Below, one piece after another: positions 26,701-35,324 of a DNA stretch of 64,000 nt. A model generated the notes under the pieces. The model did not search any database and was not told the origin of the DNA. It saw nothing but the letters and a program-made list of their open reading frames with translations. Origin of the DNA: MFD00082-c5 sp963697995 (GTDB taxonomy: Bacteria > Chlamydiota > Chlamydiia > Chlamydiales > JAJFMB01); the NCBI GenBank assembly GCA_963697995.1, contig OY969110.1, positions 1,922,001 to 1,986,000 on the forward strand. Reading direction: 5' to 3'. The position numbers and the translations under genes were made by a program. Every line of letters starts with the position of its first letter. Position 1 is the stretch's first letter.

Positions 26701-29342
26701 TTTAACCCCCTGATACGTGCCTGAATATTTTCAATTTCAAGCCCACTTGCCGACTCAAACCAGTTATGGACATCAACTGTTCCCTCTAAATCGTTTTTAC
26801 CGGTAACCACTTGATAGAGTTCGTTTTTTAATTTTTTTAGCAATGTTTTTTGTTCCTCTATCTCAGCGGTAATCTCTTTTCTTTGGCTCTCAAGATCAGC
26901 TCGTTGTTTTGTGAAATCACCTTTATCTTTAAAATGATTAATTTTATTTAATCTTGAATCGATGATCTGTATTTTATTTTCAAGATCCGATTTCTTTTCG
27001 ATGCGCAAAATTTCGCTATATTTACTCAGCACTTCTTGTTTTTTAAGCTCTGGAAGAGAAGAGAAAGCAACTCTTTCTCCATTAATGTTAAATTTTTCCT
27101 GAAGGAGGGCCATTTTAAAATCTGTATCGATGTCTCTTACCTCAAAATCTGCTCCAAGTTCCATAGCAAGAAGCCTTGCTCCCCGCTCTGTTTTCACGGT
27201 ATTGTTCTCAGTTCTTAAATAAGAGGCTTTGACTGTATGAAAAATCATCAGTTTAGAGAGAAATTCAATTCTTTGATCAGGGTCTAAAGAGGATGATTTT
27301 TCATAAACTAAATCGATTAAATCTTTAATCGATTTAACATCTTTCAACTTCTCAATAACCGCTTTTATATCCTTTTCCGTATCACCAGTTCTTACCACTC
27401 CTAAAATATCGCAAAAGAGGTCGAGATTTTTAAAGCGAAAATCATTAGCTTTTGTCGTGTCTAACTGATCACTGACGTTTACCTGTTGTGACAAAAATCT
27501 TTCAAACAAGACAGGATCAAACTCTCTTCGATTGAGTTTTAATTCATCAACGATTTGATTTAACCCCACTTTCAACTCATTTCCATTTTCATAAATTAGC
27601 TGTCTTGTGCGAAGCTCAATCCCTTTAGCCCGAACAAGAAGGGTGTGAGCTGAGTCGAATCCTCCACTTAAAGAAACAAAGTTTCCAAAATACCGTTTAT
27701 CTCCTCTCTCAAGCATCCCTTCCCCTTCAGGAAAGCTCTCTAAATGCTTTAAAAGGTTTTTGTAGGCAAACTCAGTCTCTTGATAAAATTTGGGATAGAT
27801 GTTTTTGACAAGGTTACCAAAATGGATTTCGTGTTGTTTTGAAGCTGAAAAATAGGGTGTTCCATCGATAACTTTTATAATCTCTTTCTGCCCCTCTTGA
27901 GTCACCCAGTGAGGCGTTTTAGTGGGTTTACCACCACTCAATCCGTAAGAATAAGTTGAGAGGTGCTCAACTTTTGCAGTGGCTTGATCTGCTGCAAGAG
28001 TGGTTTTCGTCACCGTTCCGTCATAAGAAATAGATCCCGCTTGACTGCCCGAATGGTTATTGTACATCACGTATTTGTTACCATTTTTAAGAAGCTCAGA
28101 CCTATTATTTTCGATATAAGTTGTTCCAATCAAATTTAAGAGGTCTTCACGCGTATTGTATTTACCTGTCCCACTTGGGCTTCCGTTTGGCACAAGAACG
28201 ATATCAGATTTTTCAAGCGCCTGATAAAGCTTGCTGTTTTTTAGGACGTCTTGTTTTAAAAGCGTCTCTCTATTCACTTCAAAGTTTTGATGATACCCCT
28301 TTTTAAATTTTGGAAATGTCTTATCGATCTCTTCTAAGATTTTTTTAAATACTTGAGGCTCAAACTCCTTTTGTTCCATAACATTAAAGTTTGGGTCTTC
28401 AAGTCTGTTGTAAACAATTGATTGAAGAAGAGCGTATTGAGCGTGATTGATTCCATTTTTTGGCTGCTCTTTTGTAAAATCTAAAATCTCAGGCTCACTC
28501 TTAATCATTACGTTATCCAAAATCTCTTTAAGATAGGCACTTACGAGGTCTTTTCCTTGATTGACAACAGTTCCAACTTCATCAGTTCCCGTCCACATCT
28601 CCTCACAGATCACCATCGAAACTTTTTTTCCTTCAATCTCTGCTGGCTCATTGGAAAATATTCCTTTGCCATACTCTAACTCTTTTCCAAAAAGAGACAT
28701 TTTCGTTCCCGTCTGACAGGGAACAAAATTTCTTGTTTCGTACTCCACACCCCTTGCCGATCCCACGTTTGCTGCTAAATCCTCTTTCCCCTTAATCGAT
28801 TTGATCTCCCCTTGGCTTACAAGAGCATGTAGGATCATCCGTTTTTTTTCTCCATCAGGTGTCGTACACACATAAGGGAAACCCACCGTAATCGACACGT
28901 CTTTCTCTTTTGTTTTATCTCGAATCTTAGCCAACCCCTCTTCAACTCGAGTATTGAGCTCATCTTCTACTTGGACTAAGTCGTCAAACTGATACCCTGT
29001 GATCGACATCTCGGGAGTATGAATCAAGAGATGCTCCTTGTGATTGCCATTTGAGGAGAAAAAATGAAATTTTTTCTCCTCCGCCTGTTGCTCTTGTAAC
29101 TGACACGCTTTATCAATCTCACTTAAGATCACTTGGGTATTTTCTTCGATCTCCATTGGCTTTGTTAAGAAGACAAGACTTTGAAGCTTAATCTCTTTTG
29201 GCAAACTTGGTTTGACCTCTCTTTGAGTAAGAGGAGGGGCCTGCTTGTGAGGTTGGGGTTTTGGTAGGTTAGACTTATTTTCGTTATTAGAAGGCTCTAA
29301 AGGAACTTTACTTGATTGAGCTGAGGTGGGATCAATACGCAT
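23748..29342 (-). CDS. Giant glutamine-dependent NAD+ synthetase-like protein with a second degenerate copy
   Basis: About 1864 residues against about 540-680 for normal NadE. ATG 29342 is preferred over GTG 29348 because AAGGAAG lies 6 bp upstream. Numbering below counts from the GTG. After a proline/glutamine-rich N-terminus (1-60) comes a nitrilase-type glutaminase domain with a visible triad: E113 (TPEMSITGYQFDDL), K188 (KGKEDLAANVG) and C248 (VSMVICEEMW). An insertion of about 110 residues precedes the VPNGSPSGTGKYNTRE strand. The synthetase domain has SGGFDSA (561-567), further insertions including a coiled coil (about 800-870), ENIQARIRGLKNWQIAYEYG, GYTTFIGDEHAG and a C-terminal KRRAAPWQLTNSD. 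A second nitrilase-like half follows (VVIPDILGTDLGDN, ATKINNNNDLPG, FHVLIDPSP) with the Glu and Cys positions replaced by Asp. A faint second synthetase-like part follows (VVLDGTPESLYTLKVV). Confidence 0.8.
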   Translation of the reverse strand: MRIDPTSAQSSKVPLEPSNNENKSNLPKPQPHKQAPPLTQREVKPSLPKEIKLQSLVFLTKPMEIEENTQVILSEIDKACQLQEQQAEEKKFHFFSSNGNHKEHLLIHTPEMSITGYQFDDLVQVEDELNTRVEEGLAKIRDKTKEKDVSITVGFPYVCTTPDGEKKRMILHALVSQGEIKSIKGKEDLAANVGSARGVEYETRNFVPCQTGTKMSLFGKELEYGKGIFSNEPAEIEGKKVSMVICEEMWTGTDEVGTVVNQGKDLVSAYLKEILDNVMIKSEPEILDFTKEQPKNGINHAQYALLQSIVYNRLEDPNFNVMEQKEFEPQVFKKILEEIDKTFPKFKKGYHQNFEVNRETLLKQDVLKNSKLYQALEKSDIVLVPNGSPSGTGKYNTREDLLNLIGTTYIENNRSELLKNGNKYVMYNNHSGSQAGSISYDGTVTKTTLAADQATAKVEHLSTYSYGLSGGKPTKTPHWVTQEGQKEIIKVIDGTPYFSASKQHEIHFGNLVKNIYPKFYQETEFAYKNLLKHLESFPEGEGMLERGDKRYFGNFVSLSGGFDSAHTLLVRAKGIELRTRQLIYENGNELKVGLNQIVDELKLNRREFDPVLFERFLSQQVNVSDQLDTTKANDFRFKNLDLFCDILGVVRTGDTEKDIKAVIEKLKDVKSIKDLIDLVYEKSSSLDPDQRIEFLSKLMIFHTVKASYLRTENNTVKTERGARLLAMELGADFEVRDIDTDFKMALLQEKFNINGERVAFSSLPELKKQEVLSKYSEILRIEKKSDLENKIQIIDSRLNKINHFKDKGDFTKQRADLESQRKEITAEIEEQKTLLKKLKNELYQVVTGKNDLEGTVDVHNWFESASGLEIENIQARIRGLKNWQIAYEYGLVPTSNPNSDESKQGYTTFIGDEHAGTDSSTADLRKTEILAEMSYMMKAGLHDETQFMGKMTPVKAIFHTFTQPPSAELQTAGAKASDLFSQQTDEDSYGMSYLELSFIGDRLFQLSKNGGSVLRMSDVYDSLKDHPLFHGQNKWELFAKLDKVYGQWHFAAFKRRAAPWQLTNSDVSVDHHANNRIEFGGTTPSIRAERTELLMKLLLDSGIVTTKDQNNLMSNLLFNNKLQADLQNILWNTDKVDGVRPPEKMVDLKALIRLYADTPELLEEYIIKRLVNQKVIENKGANLTSEIAPPKPPAKEIQAVAGTIKGSPINTKARDLAGNLELVKKAMDAAYNEGQEMVVIPDILGTDLGDNVRRIDQTHIDLFLQKIAEYGKIATPHLKVVVGHPRFDAKTKDRSHRYYQSASFIDEGKIETFDATKINNNNDLPGACYDTRTFIANKSDSPQVFQVGNDKFHVLIDPSPVPKNLPKDVKIIHLGAMEAKDQIEGVNRIFESGHPLAISVNAVGSSSGIRVFSGQVIKDQKELSRYEATSKSVEQMLKNDVKWLVDYLPFATMPLTVVLDGTPESLYTLKVVAEKVRSSLPEAERNDPKKFEEAFRKQTDVVTVAFKKEEETIRALKEGAREILGFDPVGEGTQNAYNIDEFTDHFIKSSLLGDIHIKQFSSEDKNWEEVDALLSKKMEGKPFSKADAKKLEDSLKASPFFRKSIEITYRRYCQATTQIGVKSEAKVVVDEKGFQEFLDREVRQILHRVETYVPNKDLDDRAKSVFGWLTSARKGGEGQIVLSNVARNDLCAAERNLFAGRIHAGGVSVTQSHSLEQMRDAFPKGSQAYKLFDQRMKENIVEKRTVVIDNETQVTTSLSRHEVDEIYEFLASNEFNLQGIENLKIFERASKELILGKLKLFIDQWKKNIWDRHALPNGPHIRGQSVDQQASFREPLHGDWLSNQYEMKAKARYGTSFFTNARAK

Positions 29343-29348
29343 AAACAC

Positions 29349-29569
29349 TTCCTTAATTTAAATTGTTTTTTTGTATTTATTTAGATATTACATTTAGATT
29401 GTAAATAAAATCAAACTAATTATTTTAAATAACCTATTTTCATATATTAAATTTTAATGTGAAATTTAATATATTCAATTTCAATGGGTTATGCATAAGA
29501 TTGAAAAAATAAGAGGAGAGGGTTACGATAGGTGAGTTTAGATGTTTAAAAGGTTTATCAGGGAGGTGT
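29349..29569. other. AT-rich divergent intergenic region
   Basis: Very AT-rich 221 bp between the giant NadE-like gene and the cobalamin adenosyltransferase gene. It must hold promoters in both directions. Imperfect inverted repeats of ATATTAAATTT type (about 29450-29475) are present. No clear -35/-10 pair could be chosen. Confidence 0.5.
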
Positions 29570-30154
29570 GTGTTGAAGATTTATACAAAAACTGGGGATA
29601 CAGGATTTACCTCACTTTATACAGGACAGCGAGTTCCAAAAAATGATCCCATTATAAGTGCTATAGGGATTGTGGATGAGTGCAACTCAAGTATTGGGGT
29701 TGCCGTCGCTTTTTTACCGAAGGGAGATCCTTTTGAACTCATTAAAGAGGAGCTTGAAACCATTCAGCACGCCCTCTTTGATGTAGGAGCGGCCCTTGCG
29801 ACACCTCAGACTCGTGCAACTGAGAAAAAGATCGAAAAAACAAGATTCGATGAGGAAGCAACAGAGAGGCTGGAGCACTGGATCGACACTTGGGAGTCTC
29901 AGCTTCCCCCCTTAAAGACCTTTATTCTTCCAGGAGGCCACCCTTGCGGAGCTCTTCTTCACATGGCAAGAACAAACTGTAGAACAGCCGAAAGGTTGGT
30001 GTCTCCACTCCAACAAAACAAGGAAGTCTCAGAACACGTCTTAAAGTACCTAAACCGCCTCTCTGACTACCTTTTTGTGATTTCAAGAGCAGTCAATCAG
30101 ATGACAAATAGTCAAGAGACCCCTTGGTTTCCCCACAAAGTACACCATGAATAG
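29570..30154 (+). CDS. pduO: PduO-type cob(I)alamin adenosyltransferase
   Basis: 194 residues. It transfers adenosyl from ATP to cob(I)alamin to make coenzyme B12. The N-terminal ATP-binding signature KIYTKTGDTGFTSLYTGQRV is clear, followed by DECNSSIGVA, the FILPGGHPCGALLHMARTNC motif with the conserved Arg, RTAERLV, and a C-terminal LNRLSDYLFVISRAVN. GGGAGG at 29561-29566 lies 3 bp before GTG 29570 and 6 bp before TTG 29573; either could start the protein. It is 14 bp upstream of clpB, so likely co-transcribed. No B12-dependent enzyme is encoded in the window. Confidence 0.93.
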   Translation: MLKIYTKTGDTGFTSLYTGQRVPKNDPIISAIGIVDECNSSIGVAVAFLPKGDPFELIKEELETIQHALFDVGAALATPQTRATEKKIEKTRFDEEATERLEHWIDTWESQLPPLKTFILPGGHPCGALLHMARTNCRTAERLVSPLQQNKEVSEHVLKYLNRLSDYLFVISRAVNQMTNSQETPWFPHKVHHE

Positions 30155-30168
30155 AGGAGATTTAAGAG

Positions 30169-32760
30169 ATGGCACAAAACTTTACAGAAAGCGTAACAGA
30201 GGCTCTTCAAAAAGCTTTTTCAATAGCCACTGAAAAGAAACAAACTGAGGTTTCCGATAACCATCTTTTGCTTGCATTCCTCGAAAAAAATAAAGGCTAT
30301 TTTTACGAATTACTCTCCTCTCTTAATGGAAATGTGGATACCTTAAAAAAGGAAGTAGCAGAAACCGTTAATCGAAAGGCCACTTTTACGGGGCAAGCGA
30401 CTCCACCAGAGGCCTCAAGAGCCCTACAGAGCTTAATTTACGAGGCGATGCAAATAGCTAAAGAGTGGCAAGACGAGTATACTAGCAGCGACCATTTTTT
30501 ATTAGCCTTTTGGAAAAGCGACTCAAAACCGTTTGCTGATTGGAAAAACACAACGGCAGTTTCGTTTAAAGAACTCGAATCTCTTATCAAAAAAAACAGA
30601 GGTGATCGTCACATGGACTCTCCTAATGCAGAATCTAACTTAAAAGCGCTTGAAAAATATTGCAAAAATTTAACTCAACTTGCCCTTAAAGGTAAACTTG
30701 ACCCTGTCATTGGGCGAGATGAAGAGATCAGACGCACCATGCAGGTTTTAAGTCGTCGGACAAAAAATAACCCGATGCTTATCGGAGAACCAGGTGTTGG
30801 AAAGACAGCTGTTGCCGAAGGGATGGCTTTAAGAATCGTCCAGGGGGATGTTCCAGACTCTCTTAAAGGAAAACAGCTTCTAGCTCTCGATATGGGGTCT
30901 TTAATTGCCGGAACGAAGTATCGGGGAGAGTTTGAAGAGAGGCTTAAAGCTATCTTAGACGATATCGAAAAAAGCGAAGGGCAAGTGATCCTTTTTATCG
31001 ACGAAGTGCACACTCTGATTGGCGCTGGAGCAACAGAGGGAGCCATGGATGCTGCAAACTTGCTAAAACCGGCTCTTGCAAGAGGCACTCTTCACTGCAT
31101 AGGAGCGACGACCTTAAATGAGTATCAAAAATATATCGAAAAGGATGCCGCTCTTGAAAGAAGGTTTCAACCTATCATCGTTGCAGAACCCTCACTTGAA
31201 GATGCAATCGCCATTTTAAGGGGTTTAAGAGAAAAATATGAGATTTTCCACGGCGTTCGAATCACTGAATCTGCAATCCATGCAGCAGTTTACCTCTCCT
31301 ACCGCTACATCACCGACAGACGTCTACCTGATAAAGCGATTGATTTGATCGATGAAGCAGCCAGTATGTTAAGGCTACAAATCGGATCTCGCCCCCTTCC
31401 AATCGACCAAAAGGAAAGGGAGCTTTCCTCTCTTATCGTCGAAAAAGAGGCGCTTAAAAGGGAAAACACCCCAATTGCTAAAGCCCAACAAGCGAAGTTA
31501 GATCAAAAAATTGGGGAAATCAAAGAGGAGCTCTCTGTTTTAAGACAACAATGGGAGAAAGAAAAAGCACTCATCACCTCTCTTAAGGAAAAAAAGAACA
31601 CTTTGGAAAACTTGCGCTTTCAAGAAGAGGAGTTTGAAAGGCGTGCTGACTTTAATCAAGTAGCAGAGCTTAGGTATGCTAAAATCCCCGCTGTTGAAAA
31701 AGAGATTGCCGAAGCTGAGAAAAAACTAAACGAGGCACCAAACCGCCTTCTACAAGAAGAAGTCGACGAACCCCTTATTGCAAGCATTGTCTCCAAGTGG
31801 ACGGGGATTCCGTTGAGTAAAATGATGGAGGGGGAAGCTCAAAGACTTCTCCACTTAGAAAAAGAACTTGAAAAAAGAGTTGTTGGACAAGATTTTGCCA
31901 TTAATGCGATTTCAGAGGCAATTAGACGCTCCCGTTCAGGACTTGGGGATCCGAAACGACCTTTGGGAGCTTTCCTTTTTTTAGGCCCAACAGGTGTTGG
32001 AAAAACAGAGCTTGCCAAGGCCCTTGCCGAACAGCTCTTTGACACGGAAGACGCCTTAGTCAGGTTTGATATGTCTGAGTATATGGAAAAACACAGCGTT
32101 TCTAAACTGATTGGCTCACCTCCGGGCTATGTGGGGTATGAAGAGGGGGGACAGCTTACAGAAGTGCTAAGACGCCGTCCCTACGCTGTCATTCTCTTCG
32201 ATGAGATAGAAAAGGCTAACCCGGATGTCTTCAATATCTTGCTTCAAGTGTTTGACGATGGACATTTGACTGACGGAAAAGGGCGAAAAGTGAACTGCAA
32301 AAACGCTCTTTTTCTATTAACTTCAAACATTGGGTCAGATCAATTGCTAGAAAAGGCTGAAAGCACGCATGGAAAACTCTCCAAAGAGGTGATCATGACA
32401 CTTCTCGAGCCCATCATTAGATCCTATTTCCGCCCAGAATTTTTGAACCGGTTAGACGATATTTTACCCTTCTTACCTCTTCAAAAAGAGGATATGCACC
32501 ATATTGTAGAAATCCAACTTAACCTTCTCAAAAAAAGACTCAAGGAAAGACAAGTCGCTCTATTGTGGGAAAAGCCGGTTGTCGATCAATTGGCAACAGA
32601 TGGTTACGACCCCAGATTTGGAGCAAGACCTTTAAAGCGCCTCATCCAAAAAGAGATCGTCAATCCCCTCTCAACGGCTATTTTAGAAGGGGAAATCCCT
32701 CCGGACAAAGAGGTCAAACTTGAAATAAAAGACGGGAAACACCGTTTTAACGTCTTATAA
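30169..32760 (+). CDS. clpB: ATP-dependent disaggregase ClpB
   Basis: ClpB, 863 residues, is a hexameric AAA+ chaperone that threads aggregated proteins and works with DnaK. The order is complete: N-terminal Clp repeat domain (1-145), NBD1 with GEPGVGKTA (near residue 205) and IDEVHTLIGAG, the coiled-coil middle domain (about 395-530), NBD2 with GPTGVGKTE (near 605), LFDEIEKANPDVFN and the sensor region GARPLKRLIQ. ClpP-binding loops are absent, which separates it from ClpA/ClpC. It overlaps the 3' end of a convergent membrane protein gene by 14 bp. No obvious CIRCE heat-shock operator was seen upstream of pduO-clpB. Confidence 0.97.
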   Translation: MAQNFTESVTEALQKAFSIATEKKQTEVSDNHLLLAFLEKNKGYFYELLSSLNGNVDTLKKEVAETVNRKATFTGQATPPEASRALQSLIYEAMQIAKEWQDEYTSSDHFLLAFWKSDSKPFADWKNTTAVSFKELESLIKKNRGDRHMDSPNAESNLKALEKYCKNLTQLALKGKLDPVIGRDEEIRRTMQVLSRRTKNNPMLIGEPGVGKTAVAEGMALRIVQGDVPDSLKGKQLLALDMGSLIAGTKYRGEFEERLKAILDDIEKSEGQVILFIDEVHTLIGAGATEGAMDAANLLKPALARGTLHCIGATTLNEYQKYIEKDAALERRFQPIIVAEPSLEDAIAILRGLREKYEIFHGVRITESAIHAAVYLSYRYITDRRLPDKAIDLIDEAASMLRLQIGSRPLPIDQKERELSSLIVEKEALKRENTPIAKAQQAKLDQKIGEIKEELSVLRQQWEKEKALITSLKEKKNTLENLRFQEEEFERRADFNQVAELRYAKIPAVEKEIAEAEKKLNEAPNRLLQEEVDEPLIASIVSKWTGIPLSKMMEGEAQRLLHLEKELEKRVVGQDFAINAISEAIRRSRSGLGDPKRPLGAFLFLGPTGVGKTELAKALAEQLFDTEDALVRFDMSEYMEKHSVSKLIGSPPGYVGYEEGGQLTEVLRRRPYAVILFDEIEKANPDVFNILLQVFDDGHLTDGKGRKVNCKNALFLLTSNIGSDQLLEKAESTHGKLSKEVIMTLLEPIIRSYFRPEFLNRLDDILPFLPLQKEDMHHIVEIQLNLLKKRLKERQVALLWEKPVVDQLATDGYDPRFGARPLKRLIQKEIVNPLSTAILEGEIPPDKEVKLEIKDGKHRFNVL

Positions 32761-33202
32761 AAGTCTCTGCGGTGAGGTTATTGAGGAAATCTGACTCTAA
32801 AGCCTCACCTTTTAAAAAGAAGTACAAAATGACGATCCCAATTCCAAACGGAGGGGAAAATGTCGCAATGAACATTCCTAAGAAAAAGACACCAGCCTTT
32901 TCAAAACCTCGATAAAGTTTACTACTTAACTCGTTTAGAGATTGCCATTTCTTAAAAAAAGCAAAGCTTAAAAGAGAAAAAAGAAGGGTAAAACTAAATA
33001 ACAAAAGAGTGAGAAATGCCAATAAGATTGAACTTAAGAGAAAAAAAAGGCGCAAACCAAATGGTGCCGGGATCTCCTTTAGCCTGTTAAAAGAGGAGAT
33101 GGTCTCGTTGTGTTCAAACGGTCCCCCCTCAATCTCGTCGATAACGACATACTCGGGGTTGTGTTTTTCTTTATTTTCCTCTGGAAATTTATAAATAGTC
33201 AT
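32747..33202 (-). CDS. Small membrane protein of unknown function
   Basis: About 151 residues from ATG 33202 (MTIYKFPEENKEK), chosen because GGAAG and GAGG lie 3-8 bp upstream. A longer frame reaches 33232. A polar N-terminal part (1-60) is followed by two long hydrophobic segments (FLLSSILLAFLTLLLFSFTL, about residues 70-105; then FFLGMFIATFSPPFGIGIVI, about 120-145). It is probably an inner-membrane protein. I do not recognise the family. It lies downstream of sthA on the same strand with a short gap, and its end overlaps clpB. Confidence 0.65.
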   Translation of the reverse strand: MTIYKFPEENKEKHNPEYVVIDEIEGGPFEHNETISSFNRLKEIPAPFGLRLFFLLSSILLAFLTLLLFSFTLLFSLLSFAFFKKWQSLNELSSKLYRGFEKAGVFFLGMFIATFSPPFGIGIVILYFFLKGEALESDFLNNLTAETFIRR

Positions 33203-33244
33203 ATCCTCACTTCCCTTACAAATTGAAGCCAAAAACTTTTGGAT

Positions 33245-34663
33245 CTATTTTAAGGCTTTTGCCTCAATTTTGTTAAGTCCATTTAGAGCAGCTATCCTAT
33301 AAGCCTCAGAATAAGAAGGATAATTAAATATTTCACTAATAAAATAGTCTATTTTTGCGTGAAAATTGATCGCGATCTCACCGATATGAATCAATTCAGC
33401 AGCTGATCTGCCAATAATATGAACCCCTAAAATTTCAAGGGTTTCAGCATGGAAAACGATTTTCAAAAGCCCAATAGAGCTTCCTGTGATATGAGATCTT
33501 GCGACCTCATAAAAATGAGCTCTTCCCACCTCATACCGATAACCCAATTGCTTTAATTGATCCTCTGTGTAACCCACGCTTGAGATTTCGGGAATCGTCC
33601 AAACACAAAACGGATAGGTTTTGGGAAAGTTATCTGCTTGAGCATTACAAGCATGTCTTGCTGCAAGACGCCCCTGTTCCATACTCGTAGATGCTAAACA
33701 TGGCCCCCCAATCACATCCCCGACGGCGTAAATATGGGACTGCTCTGTTTGAAAATTATTATTAACAGAAATATACCCTTGATGGTTTAAAACAAGCCCG
33801 GCATTTTCAATTTCAAGACTCTTAACATTAGCCATCCGTCCAAGGGCGTATAAAACACAAGCACCAGTAGCTGTCGTTCCATCATCAAATGTCACTACCC
33901 CTAAATCGCCAACTCTTTGAATCTTAACAGGCTTTTTGTTGCGAAGAAATTTCATACCAAGATTGGTCAATGCCGTTTGTAGCTCAGTTCCCATTTCAGA
34001 ATCTAGGAAGGGAAGAATATGATCCTTCTTATCTGCAATAATCACTCTTGTTCCAAGAGCTGAGAAAATGCTGGCATATTCAGCTCCAATCACCCCGCCC
34101 CCTAAGACGACCATTGTTTTAGGAATCTTTTTAATCCCAAGAAGTGTTGTCGAATCAACGATGACTTCTCCATCAAACGGGATTTCAGGAGGATTTCTCG
34201 GTTTTGAGCCGACGCAAATAATAAAATTCCTGGCTTTAATCCGGTAAAGTGTCTCCCCCTGATCATTTGAAACTAAAAGGACTTGGGGTGTTTTGAAATG
34301 AGCTTTTCCTTCCTGAATAAAGCGCACGTTATTGCGACGAAACTGCCTCTCAATCATCGAACGCTCTTCATGAACTACAATATCTAATCTGTGGTTGAGA
34401 TCGCCAATCGTAATATCTTTAGAAGGTTCTTGGTTATCCAAAAACCCTCTTTCGTAAAATCTGGTATAATCGACAACAGCTTCTCGTAAAGATTTTGAGG
34501 GAATCGTACCTGAATAAAGACAAGAGCCTCCAGGAGCTTCCTCGCGATCGATAATTAAAGTGCGATACCCAAGCTTAACGCTTTGAATAGCAGCTTTTTG
34601 ACCCGCGGGACCAGCTCCAATAATCGCTATGTCGACAAAAATATCTTCCATACCGCCATGCAT
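33245..34663 (-). CDS. sthA: Soluble NAD(P) transhydrogenase
   Basis: 472 residues, FAD-dependent pyridine nucleotide-disulfide oxidoreductase family. It balances NADPH and NADH. FAD-binding IIGAGPAGQKAA is near residue 14 and the NAD(P)-binding VLGGGVIGAEYASIFSALG is central, followed by YAVGDVIGGP. The redox-active site reads GGSCLYSGTIPSKSL: the second cysteine found in lipoamide dehydrogenase is a threonine, as in SthA, which favours transhydrogenase. Length matches E. coli SthA (about 466). Translation may start at ATG 34651 (MEDIFVDIAIIG). The FMN reductase gene lies 41 bp upstream on the same strand, suggesting a small redox operon. Confidence 0.9.
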   Translation of the reverse strand: MHGGMEDIFVDIAIIGAGPAGQKAAIQSVKLGYRTLIIDREEAPGGSCLYSGTIPSKSLREAVVDYTRFYERGFLDNQEPSKDITIGDLNHRLDIVVHEERSMIERQFRRNNVRFIQEGKAHFKTPQVLLVSNDQGETLYRIKARNFIICVGSKPRNPPEIPFDGEVIVDSTTLLGIKKIPKTMVVLGGGVIGAEYASIFSALGTRVIIADKKDHILPFLDSEMGTELQTALTNLGMKFLRNKKPVKIQRVGDLGVVTFDDGTTATGACVLYALGRMANVKSLEIENAGLVLNHQGYISVNNNFQTEQSHIYAVGDVIGGPCLASTSMEQGRLAARHACNAQADNFPKTYPFCVWTIPEISSVGYTEDQLKQLGYRYEVGRAHFYEVARSHITGSSIGLLKIVFHAETLEILGVHIIGRSAAELIHIGEIAINFHAKIDYFISEIFNYPSYSEAYRIAALNGLNKIEAKALK

Positions 34664-34704
34664 ATCTGAATTGCGATATCAAACACAAGAAGATTAATTT
34701 TTTT

Positions 34705-35277
34705 TTATTTCTTGAAGAGGCGAATCTTTTCCACAAATTGCTCAGCTAAGGCTTCGACACTTTTTTGTTGCTGAGGATTTTTTAAATCTCCATTCACTTC
34801 AAACGCCTCATAGGCTTTTGGGATACACTTTTGCCTTGGCATAACAAAGGTATAAATATTTCCAAGAATCGCTCTTAAATGAACAAGCCCTCTTAACCCC
34901 CCAAGTTCAGATGGGGATGCACTCATGATTAAAGCCCATTTATCGATAAAACAGCTTAAATCTTTCTCGTCCGCAGTTGCCTTACGAGACGCCCAATCGA
35001 TCACGTTCTTTAAAACGGCCGAAATCGAACTGTTATACTCAGCAGATGCGATAATAAACCCATCGCTTTGCCACATGAGTTCTTTTATCTTTAAAGCATT
35101 TTTTGGCAATCCATCCTTTTCTTCCAAATCTTGATCGTAAAGAGGTAAAGGGTAATCTTTTAAGTCGATAAAGGTCACTTCCGCACCAGCTTTTTCAGCA
35201 CCCTTAATGGCAATTTTAACCAATTTTTTGTTGTATGAGTCAACTCGTAAACTTCCTGCGAACGCTAATATTTTCAT
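34705..35277 (-). CDS. NAD(P)H-dependent FMN reductase (quinone/azo reductase type)
   Basis: 190 residues with a flavodoxin-like fold. The FMN phosphate loop is visible at the N-terminus (ILAFAGSLRVDSYNKKL), then DLKDYPLPLYDQDLE, and the active-site SAEYNSSISAVLKNVIDWAS near residues 77-96. Relatives reduce quinones, chromate or azo dyes using NAD(P)H and may protect against oxidative stress. It lies just upstream of sthA on the same strand, which could supply reducing power balance. The exact substrate is not predictable. Confidence 0.88.
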   Translation of the reverse strand: MKILAFAGSLRVDSYNKKLVKIAIKGAEKAGAEVTFIDLKDYPLPLYDQDLEEKDGLPKNALKIKELMWQSDGFIIASAEYNSSISAVLKNVIDWASRKATADEKDLSCFIDKWALIMSASPSELGGLRGLVHLRAILGNIYTFVMPRQKCIPKAYEAFEVNGDLKNPQQQKSVEALAEQFVEKIRLFKK

Positions 35278-35324
35278 CGATTAAATCTCCCTTTTGAAAA
35301 GGAAAGATATACTCCAAAAAAAAA

